NCBI RefSeq assembly: GCF_002811765.1
Contig: NZ_NPDR01000001.1
Location: 620,001 to 684,000 of the forward strand
From: Leptospira saintgironsiae
Lineage (GTDB): Bacteria > Spirochaetota > Leptospiria > Leptospirales > Leptospiraceae
Length of the DNA: 64,000 nucleotides
Reading direction: 5' to 3'
Shown here: piece by piece, positions 27,569 to 38,217 of the stretch
Layout: the number at the start of each line of letters is the position of its first letter
How positions within the stretch are numbered: the stretch's first letter is position 1
Notes under the pieces: generated by a model
The model's input: the letters and a program-made list of their open reading frames with translations, nothing else
Told to the model about the DNA's origin: nothing
Database searches by the model: none
Position numbers and translations under genes: made by a program

Positions 27569-30500
27569 TTATATCTTAACGGCTTGTTTGGTCCCGTTCG
27601 TTCCGTAGAGTCTTACATTGTCTCCGAAACTTTCGAAAACTGTATCTTCCCCGAGTAAGGTAACCAATCGATTCATTAGCTCAGGATTTGGCTGCACAGA
27701 GTAATGATTATGAGCACGGATCACCTTCTTCTCTTCGTCCCCAGAGATCAAATGGAAATATACTTGGGAGTTTCCTTGGTAGGCAGCAAGTAGAGTATGT
27801 AGTTGGGCAATGATATCCGGCATTTTTCTGTGACGGTCACCAAGTTTGATATGAAGTGCTTTCTCCATCTTATCTTCGATGGTGGCGTCATTTAGGATCT
27901 CAAAGCTATTTACTTTGATCTGCCCTCTAAGTTCGGATTCTCCGGCTTCTATCCTGTCTAGATCTCCTTTTAAGAATACAGCCTGATCTTCTTTGATGAT
28001 CTCTTTGAACTTTTGATACACTTTAGGGAAGGCCACACATTCTATTTCTCCTGTGCGGTCCTCCAATTTGAAGTTTACGAATTCTTCTTTTTTCTTGGTG
28101 AATTTGATCTTTAAAGAAGTAAGGATCCCGACTACTTCTACCTTATTGCCTGCTTTAACATTATCTAATGTTTCAATCGGAACTGAGTTTAGACTTTTTA
28201 AGTGGCTTTTGTATTTATCTAATGGGTGCCCGGAAAGGAAAAGGCCTGTGACGGATTTTTCTCTCTTAAGTTTGTCTTCCATCTCCCATTCGTCTGCGTC
28301 TTTAGGAAGTTTTAATTCGTAACTGAGTCCGCTATCTCCAAAAAGTGAAAATTGGCCTTCTCTGGATCGTTCCTGTTCTTTTTGTGCGAATGAAACTAAA
28401 CTATCCATGGACTCGAATAAACATTTTCGAGTATAACCGAAAGAATCTAATGCACCACCTTGGACTAACGCCTCGAGAATTTTTTTGTTCAATACTCGAG
28501 TGTCTATATTGGTCATGAACTCGGTGATCTCTTTGAAACCTCCGAGGTTTTTTCTGGCTTGGATAATATTTTCTGCAGCACCTTCTCCCACACCTTTCAT
28601 TGCGGAGATACCGAATCGAATTGTCTGGTCATCGATTACGGAGAAAGATACATCGGACTCGTTTACGTCAGGAGTCAAAACGTTGATCCCCATTTCACGA
28701 GCGTTATTGATATATTTTGTGATATCAGTGGTTTTGGAATGATCTCCAGCTAGTAATGCTGCCATATACTCTGTTGGATAATTGGCCTTCATATAAGCTG
28801 TTTGATAGGTGACTAATGCATAAGCCACGGAGTGGGATTTATTAAATCCATATCCACCGAATTTTTCTAACTGATCGAAAAGTTCTTCTGCGAATTTTTT
28901 TGCATGGCCTTGTGCTTGAGCTCCATCGATAAACTTGATCCGCAGTGGATCCATAAGTTCTTTTTTCTTCTTGGCCATAGCTTTTCGAAGCATGTCCGAT
29001 TCGCCCATGGTATATCCGCCGACAACACGTGATATACTCATCACCTGTTCTTGGTAAACAGTGAGTCCGAATGTTTCCTTTAAGATAACTTCAGTGGAAG
29101 AATGTGGATAGGTGACAGGTTTTTTGCCACTCTTACGTTCTAAGTATTCCTCTAACATCCCCGATTCCATTGGACCAGGACGATAAAGTGCGATTAAGGC
29201 TACGATCTCATCAAAGTTGGAGACCTGGCTTCGGGCCACAAGATCAGTAATACCGGTGGATTCTAACTGGAAGATCCCAAGTGTATTCGCTTTTCTTAAT
29301 AATGCATAAGTGTTTGAGTCATCCAGAGGAATTTTATCTAAATCTAATTCGATGCCTCTTCTTTCTCTTACAAGTTTGATCGCATAGTTTAGGGTCGTTA
29401 AGTTTTTGAGACCCAAGATATCCATCTTGATAAGGCCGACGGATTCCAAATTGTTTTTTTCATACTGAGTTACGATTGAACGGACGCCTGGTTTGTCCTT
29501 CTCAGCAACTGTGGAAAGCGGAACCACTTCTTCTAGAGGGAAGGGAGAAATTACTACACCCGCGGCATGGCGCCCCGGCTGCCTATGGTTTCCTTCTAGA
29601 CGTTTTGCGATCGCGAATATCTTTTTGTTTAAGTCGTCTTTTTCACTGGCTTGTTTTAAGTCACCGGACATAGCCAAAGCTTCGTCGATTGTGATACCAG
29701 GTTTGCTTGGACAATAACTTGTGAGTTTATTAGATTCTTCGTAAGGAAGATTCATCACTCGAGCAACGTCTTTGAGCGCAGCTTTAGCGCCTAAAGATCC
29801 GAATGTGATAATCTGACCGACTCTATCTTCTCCGTACTTTTGGCGGATATAATTGATTACTTCTTCTCGGCGTTCCACGCAGAAGTCGGTATCTATATCC
29901 GGCATGTCCTTTCTGTCCGGATTTAAAAATCTTTCGAAGAGTAGATTGAATTGTAAAGGTTCTACGTTCGTAATTCCAAGCGCATAAGCTACGATGGAGC
30001 CAGCTGCGGAACCCCTACCTGGACCTACTGGGATGCCGGTTTTTTTAGCGTAGTTAATATAATCCTGAACGATCAAGAAATAACCTGCAAAGTGCATGCT
30101 CTTGATCGTGTTTAGTTCGAATTCGACTCTTTCTTTGATCTCGGAAGTAACTTGGGGATAACGTTGGCGAATTCCTTCCCAAACCAGTTTTTCCATAAAA
30201 CCGTATTCGTCGAAGCCATCGGGAACCTTAAATTCAGGTAGAAGATAATTTCCGAATTTTAATTTGAGATCTACTTTATCACGAACTTCTAATGTGGAGT
30301 AAAATGCCTGAGGAAGTTCAGGAAAGAGTGATTTCATCTCCGCAGGACTTTTAACGTAGAAGTGTTGGTTGAATCCAAACTCCATCTCGTCTTCGATGTT
30401 CTTTCTCATTCCAATACGAAGAAGAATATCCTGAGCCTCTTTATCGTCTTTTTTCAAGAAGTGAGAATCGTTTGTGACTACTAATTTGATCCCAGTCTTT

Positions 30501-31102
30501 TGAGCGAGATCATATACACCTTTTGCAACTATGTCTTGCTCTGGAATTCCATGATTCTGGATCTCTAAGTAGAAGTCTTCTTTATTGAAAATTTCGTTTA
30601 GTTTACCTGCAAGCTGGAAGGATTCAGGAGTTTTGCCTTCTAAAATTTTGCGGTTCACCTCTCCCGCGAGACAAGCGGTCAGACAGACAAGACCATCGCT
30701 ATGTCTGTCAAGAAGGTCGTAGTCTATCCTTGCCTTCTTATAAAAGCCTTCGGTATAAGATTTACTCGCAAGCTTTATTAGATTTTTGTAACCTACTTCG
30801 TTTTTAGCGAGAAGGATGAGATGATATGCGTTTCCATCGGCAATCTTAAATTCTTCCGTTTCTGCTTTTCTGTTAGGAGAAACATAAAATTCGCAGCCGA
30901 TAATGGGCTTAACCCCTGCTTTGGTCGCTTCGTTATAAAATTCTATGGCGCCGAACATGTTTCCATGGTCAGTCATTGCCACAGAGCTCATACCAAGCTC
31001 CTTAACATGCTGCATTAGCTCTTTGATGCGGATCGCCCCGTCGAGCATTGAGTAAGTTGTGTGGAGATGAAGGTGGGCGAAGTCTTCCATACCAAGGGAC
31101 AT
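27569..31102 (-). CDS. dnaE: DNA polymerase III alpha subunit
   Basis: 1177 residues. The N-terminal PHP domain begins [11 protein letters not shown]. The catalytic palm has the PDIDTDF motif with two of the three active-site aspartates and the third in MDILGLKNL. The helix-hairpin-helix region and the C-terminal OB-fold ([21 protein letters not shown]) are present, so the protein is full length for the DnaE1 type. It is the replicative polymerase that extends both strands at the fork. ATG at 31102; a second Met four codons later at 31090 is also possible. No replisome partners are adjacent. Confidence 0.97.
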   Translation of the reverse strand: MSLGMEDFAHLHLHTTYSMLDGAIRIKELMQHVKELGMSSVAMTDHGNMFGAIEFYNEATKAGVKPIIGCEFYVSPNRKAETEEFKIADGNAYHLILLAKNEVGYKNLIKLASKSYTEGFYKKARIDYDLLDRHSDGLVCLTACLAGEVNRKILEGKTPESFQLAGKLNEIFNKEDFYLEIQNHGIPEQDIVAKGVYDLAQKTGIKLVVTNDSHFLKKDDKEAQDILLRIGMRKNIEDEMEFGFNQHFYVKSPAEMKSLFPELPQAFYSTLEVRDKVDLKLKFGNYLLPEFKVPDGFDEYGFMEKLVWEGIRQRYPQVTSEIKERVEFELNTIKSMHFAGYFLIVQDYINYAKKTGIPVGPGRGSAAGSIVAYALGITNVEPLQFNLLFERFLNPDRKDMPDIDTDFCVERREEVINYIRQKYGEDRVGQIITFGSLGAKAALKDVARVMNLPYEESNKLTSYCPSKPGITIDEALAMSGDLKQASEKDDLNKKIFAIAKRLEGNHRQPGRHAAGVVISPFPLEEVVPLSTVAEKDKPGVRSIVTQYEKNNLESVGLIKMDILGLKNLTTLNYAIKLVRERRGIELDLDKIPLDDSNTYALLRKANTLGIFQLESTGITDLVARSQVSNFDEIVALIALYRPGPMESGMLEEYLERKSGKKPVTYPHSSTEVILKETFGLTVYQEQVMSISRVVGGYTMGESDMLRKAMAKKKKELMDPLRIKFIDGAQAQGHAKKFAEELFDQLEKFGGYGFNKSHSVAYALVTYQTAYMKANYPTEYMAALLAGDHSKTTDITKYINNAREMGINVLTPDVNESDVSFSVIDDQTIRFGISAMKGVGEGAAENIIQARKNLGGFKEITEFMTNIDTRVLNKKILEALVQGGALDSFGYTRKCLFESMDSLVSFAQKEQERSREGQFSLFGDSGLSYELKLPKDADEWEMEDKLKREKSVTGLFLSGHPLDKYKSHLKSLNSVPIETLDNVKAGNKVEVVGILTSLKIKFTKKKEEFVNFKLEDRTGEIECVAFPKVYQKFKEIIKEDQAVFLKGDLDRIEAGESELRGQIKVNSFEILNDATIEDKMEKALHIKLGDRHRKMPDIIAQLHTLLAAYQGNSQVYFHLISGDEEKKVIRAHNHYSVQPNPELMNRLVTLLGEDTVFESFGDNVRLYGTNGTKQAVKI

Positions 31103-31463
31103 AATAGAAATTGGGTCCTACCTCCGTCAAGCGGAGTAGCCGGAAATCTTAAAAACCGGCTTGGGATTTCTGTATCGAAATGTCAGAATTTCCCGAAGCC
31201 TTTCTCCTGCGAATCATAATGGGAAAAAATAATAAAATCCACTTTTTCTAGAATGCCTCGAAGAGGCTATCCACTCCGGTCTAACACATCCATTTTAAAA
31301 GACCCTCTTGTAGTAGTTCCCACTACTTATGGATCTAAAAATATTCCAAAAATGAAAGAAAGCGGATGAAAGATTCCGAAATCTGCAAAGTAGAATGTAT
31401 AATTTAGAAAATCGAAATAGACTTTAAAACCTATAAATTGTTTTTATTGCCTTCGCAAACAAA
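31103..31463. other. Intergenic region with several small hairpins
   Basis: About 360 bases between dnaE (minus) and the GNAT gene (plus). Four short perfect dyads are visible: CTCCG/CGGAG at 31122-31136, AGCCGG/CCGGCT at 31138-31161, GCCTC/GAGGC at 31255-31267, and AGTAGT/ACTACT at 31312-31327. No clear promoter or open reading frame. The first two would fall in the dnaE leader RNA. Confidence 0.45.
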
Positions 31464-31934
31464 ATGCAAAAAGAAAATTTAATCAGCCTAAGAATTGCCA
31501 GTCGTTCCGATTTAGAAGAACTTTCGGAATTATTTGACCTTTATCGTAAGTTTTACGGATTTCCTTCCAATCTTACAGGAGCTAAAAAGTTTTTGGAAGA
31601 TAGACTTTTGCATAAGGATTCCGTTTTGATCGTTGCAGAAGGAGGGGGAAGTTTACTAGGTTTCGCACAACTTTATCCAATCTTCTCTTCTTTATCCATG
31701 AAAAGAGATTATATACTCAACGATTTGTATATTAGAGAAACTGAACGTAGAAAAGGAACTGCTAAAAAAATCCTAAAAGAAGCAGCGAATCATATAATAG
31801 AACATGGTGGCAAGGGAATGGGATTAGAAACTCATCCTGACAATCGTCATGCTAGGCATTTATATGAACGTTTTGGATTTAAATTAAACGAAGAATATTT
31901 GCACTATTATTGGGCGGTTCCTAAGGAGAAATAA
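31464..31934 (+). CDS. GNAT-family N-acetyltransferase
   Basis: 156 residues. The acetyl-CoA binding motif A is present as LNDLYIRETERRKGTAKKIL (about 86-105), followed by the LETHPDNRHARHLYERFGF motif B region (about 120-139). GNAT enzymes transfer an acetyl group from acetyl-CoA to an amine, in proteins, antibiotics or small metabolites; the substrate cannot be told. ATG at 31464 without a clear ribosome site. A bidirectional terminator at 31957 separates it from the convergent gatB. Confidence 0.88.
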   Translation: MQKENLISLRIASRSDLEELSELFDLYRKFYGFPSNLTGAKKFLEDRLLHKDSVLIVAEGGGSLLGFAQLYPIFSSLSMKRDYILNDLYIRETERRKGTAKKILKEAANHIIEHGGKGMGLETHPDNRHARHLYERFGFKLNEEYLHYYWAVPKEK

Positions 31935-31956
31935 ATTCTCCCTAAGTAGATAAATC

Positions 31957-31980
31957 GCCTGATAGTTTTTCCTATCAGGC
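31957..31980. terminator. Bidirectional hairpin terminator between GNAT gene and gatB
   Basis: GCCTGATAG (31957-31965) pairs perfectly with CTATCAGGC (31972-31980) around a six-base T-rich loop. It lies between two convergent genes. T-runs outside the stem are weak, so efficiency is uncertain. Confidence 0.6.
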
Positions 31981-31994
31981 ATGCTTTCTGAAAA

Positions 31995-33452
31995 TCAACC
32001 TTTAGGAGGCAGAGGTCCTAATTTATCCAGTAACATCTGGTTCACTAAATTCGGATCTGCTTTTCCCTTAGAAACTTTCATCACGTATCCGACGATTGCG
32101 CCTAGAGCTCTGTCTTTACCGGATTTGTATTTTTGGACAGCGTCTTCGTTTGCAGCAATTGCTTCGTCTACGATCCTTTCGATCTCTTTATCGTCACGAA
32201 CAACGATCAGATTTTTTTCGGTCACGATTGTTTCCGGATCTTTATCTGAATCGAGCATTTCTTCGAAGACAGTTTTACCGATCTTACCTGAAATTTTTCC
32301 GTCAGCGATCAGTTTTACCAAACCGCCGATTCTTTCCGGGCTTACTTTGAATTCGGAAATGGTAATACTTTCTTTATTAACAATTCCTAATACTTCGTCT
32401 TTTACCCAGTTGGAGGTCTTTTTTGCGTCTCCAGAAACTTTAAGAGCGCTTTCGTAATAGTCTGCGATTTCTCTTTCTGCGGTTAAAACTTCTGCATCGT
32501 ATTTAGGAAGTCCTAGTTTTTCTACAAATCTGTCTCTTCTTGCATCAGGAAGTTCCGGAAGAGATTTGCGGATATCTTCGACCGTTTCTTTGGTAAGAAT
32601 TACAGGAGGAAGGTCTGGATCTGGAAAATATCTATAGTCATGGCTCATCTCTTTGGTTCTCATTGTGAGAGTCACATTAGATGCTGAGTCCCAAAGTTTA
32701 GTTTGTTGAGGGAAAGTTTTTCCCTGAGTGTACATATCTCTTTGCCATTCGACTTCGTAATCGATAGCAGCTTTAACAGCTTTGAATGAGTTTAGGTTTT
32801 TGATCTCTACTCTTGTTCCAAATTTGTCAGAACCTTTAGGGCGAATAGAAACGTTTGCGTCACAGCGAAGTGAACCTTCTTCCATATTACAATCGGAGAC
32901 TCTAATATATCTAAGAACTGATTTAAGAGCCAAAAGATAATAGTATGCTTCGTCGGAAGAACGCATATCAGGTTCTGAAACGATCTCTATCAGAGGAGTT
33001 CCTGCACGATTCAAGTCTACATAAGACTGAGGAATTTTAGGATCAGCAGAGTGTATTAATTTTCCGGCATCTTCTTCTATATGAATGCGTGTGAGGTTTA
33101 CGAATCTAGGTTTATCTTCTCCCTTAACCGTAAAAAAGATTTTTCCACCTTCGCAGATCGGTCTGTCGAATTGTGAAATTTGGTAACCTTTTGGAAGGTC
33201 AGGATAAAAATAATTTTTTCTATCGAACTTAGTATGAAGAGTGATATTGGAACCGAATGCAAGGCCGGCCATGATTGCCTTAGTCAAAGCTTCTTCGTTT
33301 AAAACTGGCAAAGAACCTGGGAGTCCCAAACAAACTGAGGATACCTGGGAATTAGGAGGGGCTCCGAACTTGGAAGGGCTATCGGAGAAAACTTTGGAAT
33401 CCGTGTTTAATTGAGCATGTACTTCCAAACCGATGATTACTTCGTATTCCAT
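31995..33452 (-). CDS. gatB: Aspartyl/glutamyl-tRNA amidotransferase subunit B
   Basis: 485 residues, the usual length. It begins [21 protein letters not shown], the GatB signature, and includes the [14 protein letters not shown] and EEDAGK segments of the kinase-like cradle, with the YqeY-like C-terminal tail domain (about 400-485). GatB with GatA and GatC converts Glu-tRNA(Gln) and Asp-tRNA(Asn) into the correctly amidated tRNAs. It activates the misacylated tRNA with ATP and binds it. The partner genes are not in the window. ATG at 33452. Confidence 0.97.
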   Translation of the reverse strand: MEYEVIIGLEVHAQLNTDSKVFSDSPSKFGAPPNSQVSSVCLGLPGSLPVLNEEALTKAIMAGLAFGSNITLHTKFDRKNYFYPDLPKGYQISQFDRPICEGGKIFFTVKGEDKPRFVNLTRIHIEEDAGKLIHSADPKIPQSYVDLNRAGTPLIEIVSEPDMRSSDEAYYYLLALKSVLRYIRVSDCNMEEGSLRCDANVSIRPKGSDKFGTRVEIKNLNSFKAVKAAIDYEVEWQRDMYTQGKTFPQQTKLWDSASNVTLTMRTKEMSHDYRYFPDPDLPPVILTKETVEDIRKSLPELPDARRDRFVEKLGLPKYDAEVLTAEREIADYYESALKVSGDAKKTSNWVKDEVLGIVNKESITISEFKVSPERIGGLVKLIADGKISGKIGKTVFEEMLDSDKDPETIVTEKNLIVVRDDKEIERIVDEAIAANEDAVQKYKSGKDRALGAIVGYVMKVSKGKADPNLVNQMLLDKLGPLPPKG

Positions 33453-33567
33453 TAGGGCTCCCTTGCCTCAGTTCCGGAAGAACAGGAAATTTTTCCTTAT
33501 TCTTGAAATTTTAGAGGCCTATGTAGTTATTCTTCTAAGAGGACCAGTACCGGCAACGGATTTTTGA

Positions 33568-34326
33568 ATGAAACAAACTCTTTGTATAGCCAATCAAAAA
33601 GGGGGAGTGGGGAAAACCACTACATCCGTCCATCTTGCTGTCGGTCTTGCCAGGAAGGGAGAAAGGGTTTTACTCATAGACCTGGATGCCCAGAGCAACG
33701 CGACTTCTGTATTTTCGGAATCTTCTTCCAAAAATGGTAAGGACTCTTTTTTACTTTTTAGCGAGAAGGTCCCAATTCGCGAATTGATCATTCCTACCCG
33801 GACCCCGGGGTTGAGTTTGCTTCCGGCTTCTTCTAAACTTTCTCAAATAGATGTTTTACTTTCAGGAAAAATGGACGGATTTTTTGTTCTGAAGGAAGCC
33901 CTGGAAACTGTCTCAAATGATTTTGATTGGGTGGTGATCGATTGTCCTCCTAGTCTTTCTTTGATCACCATGAATGCGTTTGTCGCCGCGACTGGACTTA
34001 TTGTTCCATTGCAGATCTCTAAGTTTTCTTTGGATGGGATAGAAGCGATTTTAGAAGCCAAAAATCATACAGTAAAAAGGTTTAACCCTGATCTGAAAAT
34101 TTTGGGAGCATTATTGACCTTATTCCAACAAAGGACCACGATGTCTCAAACGGTGGTTCCTATGATTGAAGAACATCTTCGTTTATTCGAATCTAAAATT
34201 CCTCCTTCTGTCGCTGTAGAAGAAGCACATCTTTTGAACCAGTCTTTGTACGAATACCAACCCAAAAACAAAACGACCAAGGCCTACCAGCAATTCACAG
34301 ACGAGGTCTACTCTTTTGGCGGGTAA
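33568..34326 (+). CDS. ParA-family ATPase (orphan)
   Basis: 252 residues. It has the deviant Walker [10 protein letters not shown] (residues 10-18) with the signature lysine, [12 protein letters not shown] (Walker A') and [10 protein letters not shown] (Walker B). It is a compact, full-length ParA/Soj ATPase that should dimerise on ATP and bind DNA or a surface to position a cargo. No parB lies next to it. It is followed, with overlap, by a membrane protein, a MORN-like protein and a small membrane protein, so it may position a membrane complex and not the chromosome. ATG at 33568. Confidence 0.9.
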   Translation: MKQTLCIANQKGGVGKTTTSVHLAVGLARKGERVLLIDLDAQSNATSVFSESSSKNGKDSFLLFSEKVPIRELIIPTRTPGLSLLPASSKLSQIDVLLSGKMDGFFVLKEALETVSNDFDWVVIDCPPSLSLITMNAFVAATGLIVPLQISKFSLDGIEAILEAKNHTVKRFNPDLKILGALLTLFQQRTTMSQTVVPMIEEHLRLFESKIPPSVAVEEAHLLNQSLYEYQPKNKTTKAYQQFTDEVYSFGG

Positions 34327-35014
34327 GAAGGGCTTATTAAAAAAAGCGGCAGGAGCAGCCGTCAAAAAAACATTAGGAGGAGAAGTTTCTCAGCCTGAGG
34401 TTTCAGAATCTGTTTCTACAACGCAAGCTTCTTCTGAACCGTCTCGTTCTGTTCCTGAACAAAGTCCTAAGTCAGAGACTTATTCTGCTCCTTCTGAATC
34501 GCCCGAAAGCCGGGAAAAACAATTGCCCAAAAAAGAGCCCATTTTCAAGCTAAACAACGGTATGAGGATAGAAGAATACACACAAACGGGACTCCGCGAT
34601 TCTAACGGAAATAAAAAATGGATCCGCATTCTCGGTGTCTTCTTGGTATTGATCTTTGTTTGGTGGCTCTGGCCTTCTAAACATGAGATCTATATGGACG
34701 TGGATAAGATGACTCCGGATAAAGTTTCCGGAATGGGTTCCGAGAAAGAATACCATTTCACTCACGGACAAGACTTTTTCATTTATTATAAAAGAGGTGG
34801 TTGGTTCTCTCCTGATAAGATCAAACTTACGATCTATAAAGTGGATGAATCCAAAGAAGAGATCAGCGTTCAAGAAAAAGAATTCAAACGCAGATTCGAT
34901 AAATTCCAAACTTACTATGATGATTCTTTCTTCGACGACGAAGGTTCTTACGAAGCAGAGATCAAAGACGAGAATGGAGAAATTCTCGTGACTAAAAAAT
35001 TCACCATCGATTAG
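34316..35014 (+). CDS. Single-pass membrane protein coupled to ParA
   Basis: 232 residues, family unknown. TTG start at 34316 overlaps the parA stop by 11 nt. The first 20 residues are basic ([19 protein letters not shown]), then a Ser/Pro/Glu-rich disordered stretch (25-75), one membrane helix (about 101-119, ending WWLWPSK), and an extracytoplasmic domain (125-232) of beta strands that looks Ig- or C2-like. A basic cytoplasmic tail beside a ParA gene resembles partners that contact or activate ParA ATPases; this is inference from position. Confidence 0.62.
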   Translation: MAGKKGLLKKAAGAAVKKTLGGEVSQPEVSESVSTTQASSEPSRSVPEQSPKSETYSAPSESPESREKQLPKKEPIFKLNNGMRIEEYTQTGLRDSNGNKKWIRILGVFLVLIFVWWLWPSKHEIYMDVDKMTPDKVSGMGSEKEYHFTHGQDFFIYYKRGGWFSPDKIKLTIYKVDESKEEISVQEKEFKRRFDKFQTYYDDSFFDDEGSYEAEIKDENGEILVTKKFTID

Positions 35015-35701
35015 ATGAAATTTTCAAAATTTATAATATTCTTCATTTGCCAATTTGCGTTCTTTTGTGAATCCGCAGAAAAACCCCAAGGTCTCCCTGC
35101 GGGTGCAAAGTACGATAAAAACATGAACGCTTATATTCTGAATGAGCCTGGGCTCGCTAGAATATATTACGATAATGGAAAGTTATATTTCGAATGTCCC
35201 TTAGATGAAAATAAACTCTATCACGGACTATGTAAATCCTATCTCAGATCCGAAGAAGGTATCTCTTCTATTGGAAAATACGAACACGGCTCCAAGATTG
35301 GAGATTGGGTTTGGTATTTTGCGGACGGTAAACCATATATAAAACAAAAATTCGGAAGTCAGATCAAAGACGAATTCGCTCAAATTAATGGAGACGAAGG
35401 AAACGAAGAAGGTCCGTACGAGAGATATTACCCGGAAGGTTCTCTGGAAGTAAAAGGCAATTATAAGAACGGACAAAAATCCGACTTCTGGCAAAAATAC
35501 TTCAAAGACGGAGAATTGGAATATTCAGGTTATTATTCCAAAGGAAGAAAGATCCGCACTTGGTTCTATTATTTCCCAAACAGACAAACAGAGTCTGTCG
35601 AAGTTTTTGATGAGAATGGTAACTTCTTATCCAGAACTATCTTTTCCCCTACTGGAAAAGTTCTCTGCGAAGTTCAGAAAAAAGAATCTCATTGCGGATA
35701 A
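35015..35701 (+). CDS. Secreted MORN/YwqK-like repeat protein
   Basis: 228 residues starting at ATG 35015, directly after the preceding TAG. A signal peptide covers about the first 20 residues, with C18 near its end; the residues before it are not a standard lipobox, so lipidation is doubtful. The body has at least four MORN-type repeats of the form Y-x-N/H-G-x-K-x-G-x-W-x-Y (for example YEHGSKIGDWVWYFADGK, YKNGQKSDFWQKYFKDGE, YSKGRKIRTWFYYF). These form beta hairpins used for protein or membrane binding. Automatic pipelines may call it a YwqK-type antitoxin, but secretion and the repeat architecture do not support a toxin-antitoxin role. Confidence 0.75.
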   Translation: MKFSKFIIFFICQFAFFCESAEKPQGLPAGAKYDKNMNAYILNEPGLARIYYDNGKLYFECPLDENKLYHGLCKSYLRSEEGISSIGKYEHGSKIGDWVWYFADGKPYIKQKFGSQIKDEFAQINGDEGNEEGPYERYYPEGSLEVKGNYKNGQKSDFWQKYFKDGELEYSGYYSKGRKIRTWFYYFPNRQTESVEVFDENGNFLSRTIFSPTGKVLCEVQKKESHCG

Positions 35702-35707
35702 ACCTTA

Positions 35708-35989
35708 GTGGATCCTAAACATCTCAAACTGGAGAAGTTTGCGGCCTGGGGATTTATTATAATTACAATTTACTTAAGCGTTTATCTTACATTGAATCAT
35801 TATGCAGGAGAAGGTCTTATACTTTCTCTAATTATAACTCATCTAGGGATATTTATCACATTCAGACGAGTGTTGCATAGACTAAGCTATTCTGCTTTAG
35901 CTTTCTCTCATATTGTTCTTTGTTATTGGTTAGGAAAGAACGCTTTAGAGATTCTGTCTACTATCGATGGATGGAAACAAGGATTCTAA
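35708..35989 (+). CDS. Small membrane protein (93 aa)
   Basis: GTG start at 35708, 6 nt after the MORN gene. Three hydrophobic helices (about 12-30, 38-55 and 62-80) with short loops; no recognised family. Its last 45 nt overlap the 3' end of the convergent membrane-protein gene. Probably the last member of the parA operon. Confidence 0.5.
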   Translation: MDPKHLKLEKFAAWGFIIITIYLSVYLTLNHYAGEGLILSLIITHLGIFITFRRVLHRLSYSALAFSHIVLCYWLGKNALEILSTIDGWKQGF

Positions 35990-36991
35990 GATCCCGAAAT
36001 TGATGGTAAGTAGATTGAATAAGAAAAGAATAAATACAATGACCAGAACTAAAACTAAAAGAATCATCAAAGCGATCCTGATAAATCTGACCTGCAAATA
36101 ACTGATCCCTAATGTCAAGTTTTGGTAAGTGCTTAACTCAGGACTTTTCCCAAATTTAAGATAATTTCGGATATAAAATGCAGAAACGGCGATAACCGCA
36201 CCTGCGATCAAGATCCCGAAAGGTTCTGAATAATTTTTTTGGAGAACGAATAGTGGAATATAAACTATATTTCCGATCAAAGTTCCCAGTGCTACAATTC
36301 CTAAAAAGTGAAGAAGTGCAGTAGCAAAAGAATGGTTTCGATTACTTTCAGATCTAAATTCTGATTCGTCTTCGCTCAGATTTTTAAGAGAATAAAAACG
36401 ATCCGCATCATCTTGAGAGAAAAGTTTTCCGATGGTGATCATAAGATAAATCATACCTATGATCCAAGCGAATGCTAAGAATAGAGAAGGTATTACCCAA
36501 AAAAGATCTTCTGTTCTTCCTGAACTTGCTCCTGCCAACGCGATATTCGGCATACTGAAAAGCCCATGAATAAAACCGAAAAAGTATAAAACCCTATTTA
36601 AAAATGCATAGAAAAATGCTCTGAAATAAAGAGAAAGAAAAGAAGTCAGAGAAAGAACTGCTAAGAATACATAAAAGAAGATCTGCAATCTTTGTCCGAG
36701 TAAAACTCTTCCCAATCTGTTTTTGATCTCATCAGGTTGAGAATCGCTAGGAAGACTTGGATCTTCTATTTCTTTTAAGATCTTTTCAGTCAGAAGCATT
36801 TGAGAGATTGCACCGCCCTGGAAATAAAATCCAGAGATTGGCTCTCTTGCGGTTCCATCTAATAACGCTTCCATTGTGGAAGTGTCGTTTGTGTTCAGAA
36901 ATGTAGGTTGAAGGAAAAGTTGAAATCCGCTGACCAATAGAAGAACGAAAGGTATAATGTAAGTAATGGTCAATTTAATGCGAGATTTCAT
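35945..36991 (-). CDS. Hypothetical polytopic membrane protein (348 aa)
   Basis: No family recognised. One N-terminal helix (about 9-28) is followed by an extracytoplasmic segment of about 75 residues, then six further helices (starting near 103, 125, 165, 228, 255 and 305). A charged cytoplasmic loop lies near 200-225 (DDADRFYSLKNLSEDESE). The paired helices resemble Yip1-like or permease-like folds only loosely. ATG at 36991. The 3' end overlaps the convergent small membrane protein by 45 nt. Confidence 0.6.
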   Translation of the reverse strand: MKSRIKLTITYIIPFVLLLVSGFQLFLQPTFLNTNDTSTMEALLDGTAREPISGFYFQGGAISQMLLTEKILKEIEDPSLPSDSQPDEIKNRLGRVLLGQRLQIFFYVFLAVLSLTSFLSLYFRAFFYAFLNRVLYFFGFIHGLFSMPNIALAGASSGRTEDLFWVIPSLFLAFAWIIGMIYLMITIGKLFSQDDADRFYSLKNLSEDESEFRSESNRNHSFATALLHFLGIVALGTLIGNIVYIPLFVLQKNYSEPFGILIAGAVIAVSAFYIRNYLKFGKSPELSTYQNLTLGISYLQVRFIRIALMILLVLVLVIVFILFLFNLLTINFGILESLFPSIDSRQNL

Positions 36992-37071
36992 ATCGTAATC
37001 CGTCTATAGGGCTATGATTTTACTAAGCTGGATTCTCTCCATCTAAAAAGTTGTGAGAAGAAGGACCTGAT

Positions 37072-38082
37072 TTAAAGTAAGAATACAAAAATCGCGATCA
37101 TTCCAATTCCCACAACCCCCAAAGCTATGAGTACAGTCAGAAGTAGACTGGATTCTCCCGCTTCTAAAGAAGCGTTGGAAGCTGTAGATGTGTTTGAACC
37201 GCCAGATTTAGAAACTGGTTTTTCACCGGTGTAAAGTCGGACTTTGATTGAATTTTCTTCTTCGTAAATTTTACCAAAGACATCATTGCCTATTTTGACA
37301 ATGGTTTCGTTCTCCACACCTTTGTTTTCGGTGGCAACAACTGTTGCTGGAATAGGTTTGATACTTCCGTCTTCCGTTTTGAGTTTCATAGAATCTATGA
37401 TCCCCATTGTAGTAGGATCACTTCCTGTGAGTTGTACTACAATTTGATCACCAGGTTTGAGTTGGTTGACCGGGATTCCGGAAACAGGAGAAAGAATAAA
37501 TTTGAACTGAACTCTTGCAGCAGTTGGTGGAATAGAAGCATCTATCCCAGTTGGTACTCCAATTGGGATAATAGGAGCTTCTTCCGGACTAGAATCTTCT
37601 TGTGATTCTTCAGAATCCAAAGATTCAAAGGAAGATTTTCCTGAACCAGCCTCATCAATCTTGTCGCGATCGATCAAAGAATACCAAAGACTGATATCAG
37701 GTTTGGAATTTCCCATAGCTTGGTTTTGGATCTGGTTGATCAGATATTTGATCTTATCGTCTTCACGTTTATTGATATAATGAATGAGCTGCTCCATAAA
37801 ATCATCGGAGCGTCCGTTGTTTGAGAATAATTCCTGAAGTTTATTCGTAAGGTTTTTAAGTTGTTTACCTTCGTATTTGATCTTCTGGCAGACATTGGTG
37901 ATGTCTTTGAAGGTGGTTCCGGATAACGGAATATTGATCAACTCGCTATTTCCTACGGCGATTACCTCGAATCTATCGATTCGACTGGAAACCGGGTCTA
38001 CGATTCCCCCAAATAAGATGTATAGAGAGGACGCCCCGTCCCTAGACTGAAATAATAAGGAATATACTTGTTCGGATGGCAT
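37072..38082 (-). CDS. Tail-anchored protein of unknown function
   Basis: 336 residues. The N-terminal 140 residues look soluble and helical after an initial beta section (VYSLLFQSRDGASSLYILFGG). An acidic Ser/Glu/Pro linker follows (145-170), then a beta-rich domain (about 185-285) containing LKPGDQIVVQLTGSDPTTMGIID, which looks like an Ig/OB-type barrel. A single C-terminal membrane helix at about 312-336 ends the chain with no loop after it, making it a tail-anchored protein facing the cytoplasm. No family recognised. ATG at 38082; probably monocistronic. Confidence 0.6.
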   Translation of the reverse strand: MPSEQVYSLLFQSRDGASSLYILFGGIVDPVSSRIDRFEVIAVGNSELINIPLSGTTFKDITNVCQKIKYEGKQLKNLTNKLQELFSNNGRSDDFMEQLIHYINKREDDKIKYLINQIQNQAMGNSKPDISLWYSLIDRDKIDEAGSGKSSFESLDSEESQEDSSPEEAPIIPIGVPTGIDASIPPTAARVQFKFILSPVSGIPVNQLKPGDQIVVQLTGSDPTTMGIIDSMKLKTEDGSIKPIPATVVATENKGVENETIVKIGNDVFGKIYEEENSIKVRLYTGEKPVSKSGGSNTSTASNASLEAGESSLLLTVLIALGVVGIGMIAIFVFLL

Positions 38083-38217
38083 AAAATTTCGAATGAAACA
38101 CCGATACTACTATGAGGCCAAATCGGTATCGACTTTTTTTTGACATCCTGCATCGGAATCTGATAATTGTCAAACTAAGGAAATCTGCGGATTTGTTTAA
38201 TTTCAACCGCCCAACTG

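Noticed and set aside
35015..35701. YwqK-type antitoxin
   Set aside because: MORN-like repeats and a signal peptide argue for a secreted repeat protein; no toxin gene is adjacent.
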